NCBI GenBank assembly: GCA_958477465.1
Contig: CAUEFX010000045.1
Location: 1-36,433, forward strand
Length of the DNA: 36,433 nt
From: an uncultured Bacteroides sp.
GTDB lineage: Bacteria > Bacteroidota > Bacteroidia > Bacteroidales > Bacteroidaceae
Reading direction: 5' to 3'
Shown: in pieces, positions 17,140-25,271 of the stretch
Layout: each line of letters begins with the position of its first letter
Position numbering within the stretch: position 1 is the first letter of the stretch
Program-made: the position numbers and the translations under genes
Notes under the pieces: model-generated
The model's database searches: none
Seen by the model: only the letters and a program-made list of their open reading frames with translations
Told to the model about the DNA's origin: nothing

Positions 17140-17946
17140 ATGATAGAGCAATTAAAAAACAACCCAGCCGGCAATTTCTTCCTACTTGCCGGCCCCTGTG
17201 TGATAGAGGGAGAAGAAATGGCAATGCGCATTGCCGAACGAGTGGCAAAGATCACCGATACTCTAAAGATACCCTATATATTCAAAGGATCCTACCGTAA
17301 GGCCAACCGTTCCCGCCTCGATTCTTTTATGGGAATAGGCGATGAGAAGGCACTTAAAATCTTAAGAAAAGTACATGATACTTTCGGTGTTCCGACCGTT
17401 ACCGACATCCACTCTGCCGATGAAGCGACCATGGCCGCCGAATATGTAGATGTGTTGCAAATACCCGCTTTCCTTTGCCGCCAGACAGACATCCTGCTTG
17501 CAGCTGCCAAAACAGGAAAAGCGGTGAATATAAAAAAAGGACAATTCTTATCGCCCATGGCCATGCAGTTTGCTGCCGAGAAAGTGCTGGAAGCCGGTAA
17601 CAAAGAAGTGATGCTTACCGAACGCGGAACCACATTCGGCTATCAGGATCTGGTGGTCGACTATCGCGGCATTCCCGAAATGCAGACATTCGGATTCCCC
17701 GTTATCCTGGATGTAACCCACTCTCTGCAACAGCCCAATCAGACCAGTGGAGTAACAGGCGGCATGCCACAATTAATCGAAACCATAGCCAAAGCCGGAA
17801 TCGCAGTGGGTGCCGACGGACTGTTCATCGAAACACACGAGAATCCGGCGGTAGCCAAGAGTGACGGTGCCAACATGCTGAAACTCGACCTGTTAGAAGG
17901 TCTGCTCACTAAATTAGTAAGAATCAGAGAGGCGATAAAACAGTGA
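17140..17946 (+). CDS. kdsA: 3-deoxy-8-phosphooctulonate (KDO-8-P) synthase
   Basis: Condenses phosphoenolpyruvate with arabinose-5-phosphate to give KDO-8-phosphate, the committed step to the inner-core sugar of lipopolysaccharide. The 268 residues form a TIM barrel of the DAHP/KDO8P synthase class, with LAGPCVIEGEE near the N-terminus, FKGSYRKANRSRLDSF (PEP and sugar binding), LQIPAFLCRQTD and the late IETHENPAVAKSDGANML. The start at 17140 gives the usual N-terminus. It stands alone between two repeat-rich gaps (16930-17070 and 17942-18075). No TAnnTTTG box is obvious upstream. The call is very secure from motifs and length. Confidence 0.96.
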   Translation: MIEQLKNNPAGNFFLLAGPCVIEGEEMAMRIAERVAKITDTLKIPYIFKGSYRKANRSRLDSFMGIGDEKALKILRKVHDTFGVPTVTDIHSADEATMAAEYVDVLQIPAFLCRQTDILLAAAKTGKAVNIKKGQFLSPMAMQFAAEKVLEAGNKEVMLTERGTTFGYQDLVVDYRGIPEMQTFGFPVILDVTHSLQQPNQTSGVTGGMPQLIETIAKAGIAVGADGLFIETHENPAVAKSDGANMLKLDLLEGLLTKLVRIREAIKQ

Positions 17947-18075
17947 TAAATGATGATAAGCTAATGATAATTAGCGATTAACAAATAGTGATAAGTGATT
18001 AGCGATTAGCAATATCACCAATCACTTATCACCAATCATTCATCACTCATCAGTAATCAGTAATCACTATTTTTA
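17942..18075. repeat. Inverted repeat and simple repeats after kdsA
   Basis: GTGATAAGTGATT (17988-18000) is the exact reverse complement of AATCACTTATCAC (18020-18032), a 13-bp stem with a 19-base loop. It is embedded in further GTGAT/ATCAC words on both sides (AGTGATAA at 17942, then CATCACTCATCAGTAATCAGTAATCAC to 18067), so a longer imperfect stem can form. A T-run at 18070-18074 follows. It may terminate kdsA transcription. It shares its core word with 11274-11323. Confidence 0.7.
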
Positions 18076-18145
18076 CCGCCTCCTGTGATTTATCCCACCC
18101 TTCTCCCGACAGATAATGCAAAATATTCATTAATATTCATTTTAT

Positions 18146-20965
18146 ATGAAACAATTACTTTATGGTTTATTTGTTGCAGCTGCAATTGTATGCTGTAGCT
18201 TCCAGCAGGTCTTTGCCCAGCAATTACCTCCCATTCCAGTAGATCCGAATGTACGTATCGGACAACTTGACAATGGACTAACGTACTATATCCGTAAAAA
18301 TGCACTTCCTGAAAACCGGGCTGATTTCTACATCGCACAGAAAGTAGGTTCCATCCAGGAAGAGGAGAATCAACGGGGTCTTGCCCACTTTTTGGAACAC
18401 ATGTGTTTCAACGGAACGACTCACTTCCCCGGTGATGCCCTGAAGCAGTATCTTGAACACATCGGTGTGAAATTCGGTGAAAACCTGAACGCCTATACTT
18501 CTGTAGACGAGACTGTTTATAACATCTCGAACGTCCCCGTTACCATGCCGGGAGCGATTGATTCCTGTCTTCTGATCCTCCATGACTGGTCTAACGATCT
18601 GACATTGGATCCCAAGGAGATAGATAAGGAACGCGGTGTCATCAATGAAGAATGGCGTACCCGCATGAGCGCCATGCAACGTATGCAGGAAAAAATGCTC
18701 CCGCAGATGTTTGCCGGCACGAAATACGCCACCTGTTTCCCGATCGGTACGATGGATGTAGTCATGAACTTCAAATATCAGACATTGAGAGATTACTACG
18801 AAAAGTGGTATCGTCCCGACCTGCAAGGCATCGTTGTCGTAGGTGATATCGATGTGGATGCAGTGGAAGCCAAAATCAAGACAATGTTTGCCGACATCCC
18901 TGCACAACCCGATGCTGCCGAACGCATCTACTATCCGGTAAACGACAACAAAGAACCCATCGTCATTATCGAGCAGGACAAGGAACAGCCTCATATTCAA
19001 GTGCTCGTCTTCAACAAACACGATGCTACTCCCGACGATCAAAAGGGCAATGTGGGATACCTGGTACAGGACTATGCCACCAACCTTATCAGCAGCATGC
19101 TGAACGCCCGTCTGAGCGAATTGACCCAGACAGCCAATCCTCCGTTCATCTATGCCGGTACCTTCGACGGCGACTTCTTTGTAGCCAAAACCAAAGACGC
19201 ATTCACCGGTATAGTGGTTTGTAAGGAAGGCACCGTAGAAGACGGCATCGCCAGCCTGCTGCGCGAAATGGAACGCGCCCGTCAGTTCGGCTTTACAGAA
19301 ACCGAATACAACCGTGCCCGTGCCGAATACCTCCGCCGACTGGAGTCTGCTTACAACGAACGCGACAAACGTAAGAATGAAGAATATGTAAACGAATACG
19401 TTCGCCACTTCCTTGACAAAGAGCCGATTCCGGGCATTGAAAACGAATATACCTTCATCAATCAGATCGCTCCGAATATCCCGGTAACGGCACTGAATCA
19501 GATGATGCAAGCTTTGGTGACAGACAGCAACCAGGTAATCGCCATCTTCGGACCGGAAAAAGAGGGCATACAGATGCCTACCAAAGAGGCTGTATTGCAG
19601 ACGCTCAAAGAGGTAAAAGCAGAGAAGCTGACTGCATACGTAGACAAAGTATCCGATGAACCGTTGATGGCAGAGAAGCCACAAGGCGGAAAGATCATCT
19701 CCGAAAAGGAAAATCCGGTTTTCGGAACCACCGAGTTGACCCTGTCCAACGGTGTAAAAGTCATCTTAAAAAAGACCGATTTCAAAGCTGACGAAATCCG
19801 TATGAAAGGTACCAGTCTGGGCGGCAGTTCACTGTTCCCTGATTCGGAAATCATCAACATCAAGTCACTCGACGCCATCAGCACTGGTGGTCTGGGCAAT
19901 TTCAGCGCAGTAGAGCTGGAGAAGGTCTTAGCCGGAAAGAAAGCATCCGTCAACTACGGCATCGGCGATAAGACAGAAAACGTAACCGGCAGTTGCTCTC
20001 CCAAAGATCTTGAGACAATGTTGCAGCTCACTTATCTCACCTTCACTGCTCCACGCAGAGACGATGACGCTTTTGCTTCTTACAAGAACCGCAATAAAGC
20101 TGCCCTCCAGAATCAGGAGCTCAATCCGAATGTGGCATTTGGCGACTCCATACAGGCTGCCATCTACATGCACCATCCGAGAGCCATCCGCATAAAGTCC
20201 GACATGATCGACCAGATCGACTATGACAAGCTCATGGAGATGTACAAAGACCGCTATAAAGATGCAAGCGATTTCACATTCATTTTCGTCGGTAACATCG
20301 ACATTGAAAAAGACAAAGACATCATTGCCGAATATCTGGGTGCCCTCCCTGCCATCAACCGTAAAGAGACCTTCAGAGACACCAAACTGGAAATGCGTAA
20401 AGGTACTTACAAGAATGAGTTCATCAAACAGCAGGAAACGCCCAAATCATCCGTATTCGTGGTTTACAACGGTAAATGCAAATACAACCAGAAGAACAAT
20501 ATCCTGATGAGCATGACCAGCCAGATTCTTGATCTGGTGTACACAGAAAAAGTGCGCGAAGAAGAAGGCGGCACATACGGAGTATACGTAGGCGGCAGTC
20601 TTTCCAAATATCCGAAAGAGACAGCACTCCTGCAGATTATCTTCGACACGGCTCCCGAGAAGAAGGACAAGCTGATGAAGATAATCTTTGCCGAAGCAGA
20701 GAACCTTGCCAAAGCAGGCCCGTCGGATGCCAATCTCAAAAAGGTGAAAGAATACATGTTGAAGAAGCATAGCGAAGACCTGAAAGAAAACAGATTCTGG
20801 CTAGGCAGCATCGACGAATATCTTTTCACCGGAGTGGATATGATAAAGGACTATGAGAATATGGTCAACAGCATCACGGCAAAAGATATCCGGAAATTTA
20901 CCGATGATTTGCTGAAGCAGAAAAATGAAGTAGAAGTTACGATGGTTAGCCCTGAAAAGAAATGA
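18146..20965 (+). CDS. Secreted M16 family zinc metalloprotease
   Basis: An exported pitrilysin-type protease of 939 residues, made of two M16 halves in one chain. A signal peptide covers about residues 1-24 (cleavage near VFA-QQ). The active half carries the inverted zinc motif HFLEH (81-85), with the third metal ligand probably Glu162 in KERG, the spacing expected for HxxEH-x(about 76)-E. The second half (from about 510) lacks the motif, as usual, and holds the GGTYGVYVGG segment. The stop overlaps the next start by four bases (ATGA), so it is translationally coupled to a DUF5687 membrane protein, ABC ATPase and TraB-like protein. The substrate is unknown; M16 enzymes generally degrade peptides that fit a closed chamber. 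Confidence 0.93.
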   Translation: MKQLLYGLFVAAAIVCCSFQQVFAQQLPPIPVDPNVRIGQLDNGLTYYIRKNALPENRADFYIAQKVGSIQEEENQRGLAHFLEHMCFNGTTHFPGDALKQYLEHIGVKFGENLNAYTSVDETVYNISNVPVTMPGAIDSCLLILHDWSNDLTLDPKEIDKERGVINEEWRTRMSAMQRMQEKMLPQMFAGTKYATCFPIGTMDVVMNFKYQTLRDYYEKWYRPDLQGIVVVGDIDVDAVEAKIKTMFADIPAQPDAAERIYYPVNDNKEPIVIIEQDKEQPHIQVLVFNKHDATPDDQKGNVGYLVQDYATNLISSMLNARLSELTQTANPPFIYAGTFDGDFFVAKTKDAFTGIVVCKEGTVEDGIASLLREMERARQFGFTETEYNRARAEYLRRLESAYNERDKRKNEEYVNEYVRHFLDKEPIPGIENEYTFINQIAPNIPVTALNQMMQALVTDSNQVIAIFGPEKEGIQMPTKEAVLQTLKEVKAEKLTAYVDKVSDEPLMAEKPQGGKIISEKENPVFGTTELTLSNGVKVILKKTDFKADEIRMKGTSLGGSSLFPDSEIINIKSLDAISTGGLGNFSAVELEKVLAGKKASVNYGIGDKTENVTGSCSPKDLETMLQLTYLTFTAPRRDDDAFASYKNRNKAALQNQELNPNVAFGDSIQAAIYMHHPRAIRIKSDMIDQIDYDKLMEMYKDRYKDASDFTFIFVGNIDIEKDKDIIAEYLGALPAINRKETFRDTKLEMRKGTYKNEFIKQQETPKSSVFVVYNGKCKYNQKNNILMSMTSQILDLVYTEKVREEEGGTYGVYVGGSLSKYPKETALLQIIFDTAPEKKDKLMKIIFAEAENLAKAGPSDANLKKVKEYMLKKHSEDLKENRFWLGSIDEYLFTGVDMIKDYENMVNSITAKDIRKFTDDLLKQKNEVEVTMVSPEKK

Positions 20966-22449
20966 TACTTTTTAACGAATTGCGCAAGCACGGTAAGTTG
21001 GCTGCCAAACGGCATCCGATGTATGACAAAAATCGGTTCGGGAAATACGCCATGTATGCCATGGCGGTTTTCTGGGCAGGGTATCTGGTCTTCTTCGGAA
21101 CCACTTTCGCCTTTGCACTCGACACGGACAGCATGGAGCCATACCACCTTATGAACAGTGGCTTGGTATTTGTCCTTGCACTCGATTTCATATTGCGCTT
21201 TCCGCTGCAAAAGACTCCGACACAGGAGGTAAAGCCTTACCTCCTGATGCCGGTCAGGCGGAACAGAGTCATCGATTTCCTGCTAATCCGCTCCGGAATG
21301 AGCAGCTACAACCTTATCTGGCTCTTCATGTTCGCCCCTTTTGCCATCATTACCGTCTCGAAATTCTTCGGACTTTGGGGAGTCCTCACCTACTGTGCCG
21401 GCATCTGGTTGCTAATGGTTTTCAATAACTATTGGTTCCTGCTGTGCCGCACACTGATCAGTGAACGGATCTGGTGGGTACTGTTGCCTTTGATCGTATA
21501 CGGAGGCATTGCCGCCGCCATTTTCATCCCTGAAGACAAGAGCATCGTTGCCAACTTCTTCATCGACCTGGGTGAAGGATACATCGAAGGAAATCCGTTG
21601 GCTTTCATCGGTACGTTAGCGGCAATCGTGATCATGTGGCTCATCAACCGGAAGCTGATGGCAGGCTTGGTGTATGCAGAGCTGAACAAGGTGGAAGACA
21701 CGAAAGTCCGTGTCTCGGAATACAAATTCTTCGAGAAATATGGAGAAGTAGGCGAATACATGCGTTTGGAGCTGAAAATGCTGCTGCGCAACAAAGTCTG
21801 CAAGAACTCGCTCCGAATGGGTATTCTGGTCGTGGTAGCCTTCAGCCTGTTGTTGAGCTTCACCGAAGTATATGACGGCACAGGTATGAAGAACTTCATT
21901 ACGGTCTACAACTTCGCCATCTTCGGAATCCTCTTCCTGTTGCAGATTATGAGTTACGAAGGCAATTACATCGACGGGCTCATGAGCCGCAAAGAGTCTA
22001 TCTATACACTGCTTCGTGCCAAATACATACTCTACAGCATCGGCATCCTCATTCCTCTCATATTGACGATACCGGCCATGGTCATGGGGAAAATCAGTGT
22101 ATTGACTTCCATCTCATGGGCCGTGTTTACCATCGGCTGTATTTACTTCTGTCTGTTCCAGCTCGCTGTCTACAACAACAAAACGATACCTCTGAATGCC
22201 AAAATCACCGGCCGTCAAAACTCCGGTACAGGATTGCAGAGCCTGGTCAGCGGCGCCACTTTCGGTATCCCGCTGCTGCTCTATGCCTTGCTCAAAATCT
22301 GGTTGGGAGAGACTACTACTTCATGGGTATTGCTCGCTATCGGACTGGGTTTCATACTCACTTCACGCATCTGGCTGAAGAATGTATACAACCGGTTCAT
22401 GAAGCGCCGCTACAAAAACATGGAGGGGTTCAGAGACAGCAGGCAGTAA
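20962..22449 (+). CDS. DUF5687 polytopic membrane protein, likely ABC permease
   Basis: A 495-residue membrane protein with roughly ten hydrophobic segments and no signal peptide. It fits DUF5687, a Bacteroidetes family I recall as ABC-2-like permeases of unknown cargo. Cytoplasmic loops are basic (KPYLLMPVRRNRVIDFLL at about 90-107), and the last stretch RFMKRRYKNMEGFRDSRQ is strongly positive. The ATG overlaps the protease stop. An ABC ATPase gene lies 67 bases downstream on the same strand, supporting the transporter role. No catalytic motif is seen. The transporter function is inferred from topology and neighbour. Confidence 0.75.
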   Translation: MILFNELRKHGKLAAKRHPMYDKNRFGKYAMYAMAVFWAGYLVFFGTTFAFALDTDSMEPYHLMNSGLVFVLALDFILRFPLQKTPTQEVKPYLLMPVRRNRVIDFLLIRSGMSSYNLIWLFMFAPFAIITVSKFFGLWGVLTYCAGIWLLMVFNNYWFLLCRTLISERIWWVLLPLIVYGGIAAAIFIPEDKSIVANFFIDLGEGYIEGNPLAFIGTLAAIVIMWLINRKLMAGLVYAELNKVEDTKVRVSEYKFFEKYGEVGEYMRLELKMLLRNKVCKNSLRMGILVVVAFSLLLSFTEVYDGTGMKNFITVYNFAIFGILFLLQIMSYEGNYIDGLMSRKESIYTLLRAKYILYSIGILIPLILTIPAMVMGKISVLTSISWAVFTIGCIYFCLFQLAVYNNKTIPLNAKITGRQNSGTGLQSLVSGATFGIPLLLYALLKIWLGETTTSWVLLAIGLGFILTSRIWLKNVYNRFMKRRYKNMEGFRDSRQ

Positions 22450-22479
22450 TGGGTCTATGGATTATGACAAATCCTCTAA

Positions 22480-22516
22480 CTCATCAATCATCAATCTTAA
22501 TTCATCAATCATCAAT
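22480..22516 (+). repeat. TCATCAATCATCAAT direct repeat before the ATPase gene
   Basis: TCATCAATCATCAAT appears at 22481-22495 and again at 22502-22516, directly abutting the ATG at 22517. Each copy is itself a tandem of ATCATCA-type words. The repeat falls where a ribosome would load and makes the longer frame starting at 22457 read as low-complexity Ser/Ile/Asn, which is why that start was rejected. Confidence 0.75.
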
Positions 22517-23290
22517 ATGATTACCATCAACAAACTTCAAAAAAACTTTGGCGAGAAAAGGGCTGTAGATATCGAGAGTTATATTATCAATCAGGGAGAC
22601 ATGCTTGGTCTGGTAGGTAACAACGGTGCCGGCAAGACCACCCTCTTTCGTCTGATGCTGGATTTGCTAAAGGCAGATGCGGGAAATGTAACGATCAATG
22701 ATGTAGACGTCAGCAAGAGTGAGGAATGGAAAAAGTTCACAGGGGCTTTCATCGACGACGGATTTCTGATAGACTACCTGACACCGGAAGAATATTTCTA
22801 CTTCATCGGTAAAATGTATGGTCTGAAAAAAGAAGAGGTAGATGAACGTTTAAAGCCCTTCGAACGCTTCATGAACGGAGAGGTGACCGGACAGAAAAAA
22901 CTAATCCGTAACTTCTCGGCGGGAAATAAGCAGAAAATCGGTATTATCTCGGCAATGCTCCATTATCCGCAACTGCTCATTCTGGACGAGCCGTTCAACT
23001 TCCTTGATCCGAGTTCACAATCCGTCATCAAGCATTTACTGAAAAAGTACAACGAAGAGCACAATGCTACGGTCATCATTTCCAGTCATAATCTGAATCA
23101 CACGGTAGATGTATGTCCGCGTATCGCCCTGCTCGAGCACGGTATCATTCTCCGTGATATACGGAATGAAAACAACTCGGCCGAAAAAGAGCTCGAGGAC
23201 TATTTCAATGTCGACGTTGATATAGATGTCGATGTCAATGCCGATATGGATGTCAATGTGGAAGAACCCATAAACAACGATTCACTATGA
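22517..23290 (+). CDS. ABC transporter ATP-binding protein
   Basis: ATPase subunit of an ABC exporter, 257 residues from the ATG at 22517. An upstream in-frame ATG at 22457 would only add 20 repeat-encoded residues. All motifs are canonical: Walker A GNNGAGKT (34-41), signature FSAGNKQ (133-139), Walker B LLILDEP (153-159) and the switch histidine His191 (ISSHNLNH). It is the natural partner of the DUF5687 membrane protein just upstream. The C-terminus carries an odd 17-residue alternating Asp/Val run (about 232-248), encoded by degenerate hexamer repeats. The last four bases overlap the start of the TraB/GumN gene. The cargo is unknown. Confidence 0.9.
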   Translation: MITINKLQKNFGEKRAVDIESYIINQGDMLGLVGNNGAGKTTLFRLMLDLLKADAGNVTINDVDVSKSEEWKKFTGAFIDDGFLIDYLTPEEYFYFIGKMYGLKKEEVDERLKPFERFMNGEVTGQKKLIRNFSAGNKQKIGIISAMLHYPQLLILDEPFNFLDPSSQSVIKHLLKKYNEEHNATVIISSHNLNHTVDVCPRIALLEHGIILRDIRNENNSAEKELEDYFNVDVDIDVDVNADMDVNVEEPINNDSL

Positions 23291-24165
23291 GAAAGTATTT
23301 AGGAACGCTCCTTTTATTTTGCGTCGCAATCAGTGCAAATGCACAGTTATTATGGAGAATATCCGGCAACGGACTCTCAGAGCCTTCTTACATAATGGGA
23401 ACGCATCATCTTGCTTCACTCAGTATCAAAGACAGTATTCAAGGGCTACAGGCTGCATTGGACCAGACCCGGCAGGTATACGGTGAATTGAAAATGAGCG
23501 AGATGCAGGATCAGACCAAAGCCGCTGCGTTAATGCAGAAATACATGACCACAGAAACGGATACAACTTTCAAATCGCTCTTCACCGATGAAGAATACGA
23601 GTTGATCAACAAGTGTTCGAAAGAAAACCTGATGTTCGACATTGCCATGCTGCCCAAAGTCAAACCGGCTTTTCTCAGCAATAATCTGATGGTTATCCTT
23701 TATATGAAACATGTTGGCGGATTCAATCCGCAGGAGCAACTGGATGCCTACTTCCAGACACAAGCAACGGAAAAAGGGAAAAAAGCAGAGGGTCTGGAGA
23801 CAATGGATTTCCAACTGAACCTGCTCTACAACTGTTCTTCGCTCAAGCGCCAGGCCGAGACATTGCTCTGTCTTATCAACAACATCGATGCAAACATCGA
23901 ATTGACCCAAAAGCTCACTTTGGCTTACATGGCGCAAGACCTGACTGCCATGAAGAAAATCTCCGATGAAGAACTTTGCAGCATGAGTCCGCAGGAAAAA
24001 GCAAATATGATCGACAACCGAAACCGACAATGGGTAAAAGTCCTGCCGGAAATCATGAAAGCAGCGCCGACCTTTGTCGCTGTGGGTGCCTTACATCTGC
24101 TCGGAGAAAACGGAGTCCTGAACTTGTTGAAGCAACAGGGATATACGGTTGAGCCGGTAAAATAA
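23287..24165 (+). CDS. TraB/GumN family protein
   Basis: An exported protein of 292 residues. The signal peptide MRKYLGTLLLFCVAISANA is probably cleaved before Gln20. The mature protein has the two hallmarks of the TraB/GumN family: an N-terminal GTHH (38-41) after SEPSYIM, and a C-terminal VGALHLLGENGVLNLL (about 266-281). The family is related to EreA/TIKI-type putative metallohydrolases, and TIKI proteins are proteases, so a hydrolase role is plausible, though activity is unproven in bacteria. It is coupled by a four-base overlap to the ABC ATPase gene and ends the operon, with a strong hairpin terminator following at 24192-24256. Confidence 0.87.
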   Translation: MRKYLGTLLLFCVAISANAQLLWRISGNGLSEPSYIMGTHHLASLSIKDSIQGLQAALDQTRQVYGELKMSEMQDQTKAAALMQKYMTTETDTTFKSLFTDEEYELINKCSKENLMFDIAMLPKVKPAFLSNNLMVILYMKHVGGFNPQEQLDAYFQTQATEKGKKAEGLETMDFQLNLLYNCSSLKRQAETLLCLINNIDANIELTQKLTLAYMAQDLTAMKKISDEELCSMSPQEKANMIDNRNRQWVKVLPEIMKAAPTFVAVGALHLLGENGVLNLLKQQGYTVEPVK

Positions 24166-24191
24166 TCAATTGTTTTTCAAAGCGTAAAAGC

Positions 24192-24256
24192 ATGCTACAT
24201 CTTTTCCTAAAGCGTAAATATTTAAGCCTTATGGAAAAGATGTAGCATCTTTTTTT
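24192..24256 (+). terminator. Strong hairpin terminator after the TraB-like gene
   Basis: ATGCTACATCTTTTCC (24192-24207) is the exact complement of GGAAAAGATGTAGCAT (24233-24248), with a 25-base loop and then seven T (24250-24256). It lies 27 bases after the stop. The right arm also looks like a degenerate first unit of the tandem array that follows. Confidence 0.75.
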
Positions 24257-24366
24257 GAAAGACACTATATCTTTTTCTGAAAGACGCTACATATTTTTTT
24301 GAAAGATGCTATATCTTTTTTCGAAAGACTTAAGTCTTTTTCCCGAAAGACACAATACTCCCCGGA
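24257..24366. repeat. Tandem array of five 22-bp units
   Basis: Units start with GAAAGA at 24257, 24279, 24301, 24323 and 24345, exactly 22 bases apart. The first three follow a GAAAGAyrCTAyAT then T-run pattern; the fourth holds the perfect 16-bp palindrome AAAGACTTAAGTCTTT (24324-24339); the fifth has a divergent tail. The AAAGA/TCTTT ends let most units form small hairpins. The steady phase despite base drift suggests an old array kept in register. Confidence 0.8.
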
Positions 24367-24502
24367 ATGTGAATACGAAGTTCTTTCCTTTTCAAGCCGA
24401 ATGTAACTTATTTTCTTGTTTTTAGTGGTCGTAACACTTCGTCTTGAAGAAAAAGAATAAGGTGCATTTATCCAACATATATTCTGTCCGGTTTTATTCT
24501 TT

Positions 24503-24783
24503 AGGGTTCATGGGTTCAGGGTTCACTCTTGAACCCCTTTTATCGTGGTGTAAATATTCCAATAAACTAATAATCAATATATTAAATAAATATATCTGTT
24601 TACGAACATCATTTTCTCCAAATAACAAATAGCGCTGTTACTACTATATATATTAAGAAAGTTTTCAACATGATCATTTTGTGGCTGTATTTCTCTTTCT
24701 TTTACACTAAATAAATATAACACTTTTTTTCTCACGGGAAGAAGGGTTCAAGAGAGAACCCTGAACCTATGTGAACCCTACTT
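24503..24783. repeat. Inverted-repeat pair around about 205 bases
   Basis: The left copy (about 24503-24540) runs AGGGTTCAtgGGTTCAGGGTTC then CTCTTGAACCCC. The right copy (about 24746-24783) read on the minus strand gives AGGGTTCAcataGGTTCAGGGTTC then TCTCTTGAACCCT, nearly identical. Each copy also folds on itself (GGGTTCA...TGAACCC in the left one). The enclosed sequence is AT-rich, with no gene. The layout resembles a small non-autonomous element or an invertible segment. Confidence 0.65.
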
Positions 24784-25148
24784 TTTCAGCATACACCTGA
24801 GTATTAGTATTTTATAGAAGAATATTGTATTTTATTAACTATTTAAAAAACATATCAGTAGAAGACTTTTTTTCGGCAAAAACAGAAATATTCATATTCT
24901 CTTTTCTGGTCAGATGTATTTTTATCATATTTGATTATTTTGTATGCATTATTCATAAAACAATTATCTTGTAATGACACAGGACAGTCATGTATTTCCT
25001 ATACCGGGCAGAGAGTCGAACTTATAAGAGATTCTTATCAGTTCGGCAGGAGGGTAATCGCCAGGTAAAACGTAACATTGAATTGAGCCAAATCGTTGAA
25101 CATCTAAAATTGTTCTTCAAGCAATCATCAAAAAATAAAGAAGAAATA

Positions 25149-25180
25149 TTTGTATGAATAGAATAAAAACAGTACTTTTG
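25149..25180 (+). promoter_or_regulatory. Promoter of rplU-rpmA
   Basis: TTTG (25149-25152) and TACTTTTG (25173-25180) are 20 bases apart, a near-ideal Bacteroides promoter. The predicted transcript begins near 25186, leaving a leader of about 85 bases before rplU. The leader contains CCCG/CGGG pairing around 25183-25203. Confidence 0.75.
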
Positions 25181-25271
25181 TGCCCGATTATTCCGCACCG
25201 GGTTCAACAAAGTGTTCTATAAGTGATTAAAGACCACCCGACGGAGCTAACTTATACATTATATATATAAG

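Larger units (their letters stand above)
24166..25271. other. 1.1 kb gene-free intergenic region
   Basis: No credible gene is seen. From left to right it holds a long terminator hairpin (24192-24256), a 22-bp tandem array (24257-24366), a roughly 37-bp inverted-repeat pair (about 24503-24540 and 24746-24783) around about 205 bases of very AT-rich sequence, plain AT-rich DNA (24784-25000), a hairpin CTTATAAGA/TCTTATCAG near 25022-25040, and the rplU promoter (25149-25180) with a leader of about 90 bases. Small frames at 24444-24632 (plus) and 25022-25210 (minus) show no family likeness and overlap the repeats or promoter. Confidence 0.7.

Noticed and set aside
18278..19684. 468-codon minus-strand open frame inside the M16 protease gene
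   Set aside because: Antisense shadow of a recognised protease, with no domain, promoter or start context of its own.
22457..22516. Upstream ATG for the ABC ATPase
   Set aside because: The added 20 residues come from the TCATCAATCATCAAT repeats; ATPases of this family start at the equivalent of MITINKLQKNFG.
24444..24632. 62-codon plus-strand frame in the 1.1 kb gap
   Set aside because: It reads across the left GGGTTCA inverted repeat and AT-rich DNA; composition fits non-coding sequence.
25000..25020. Possible tRNA 3' end (GAGAGTCGAACTT, resembling a T-loop complement)
   Set aside because: The flanking bases cannot form a T-stem, and no anticodon arm or acceptor stem can be found within 90 bases.
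25022..25210. 62-codon minus-strand frame upstream of rplU
   Set aside because: It lies over the rplU promoter and leader on the opposite strand and has no family likeness.
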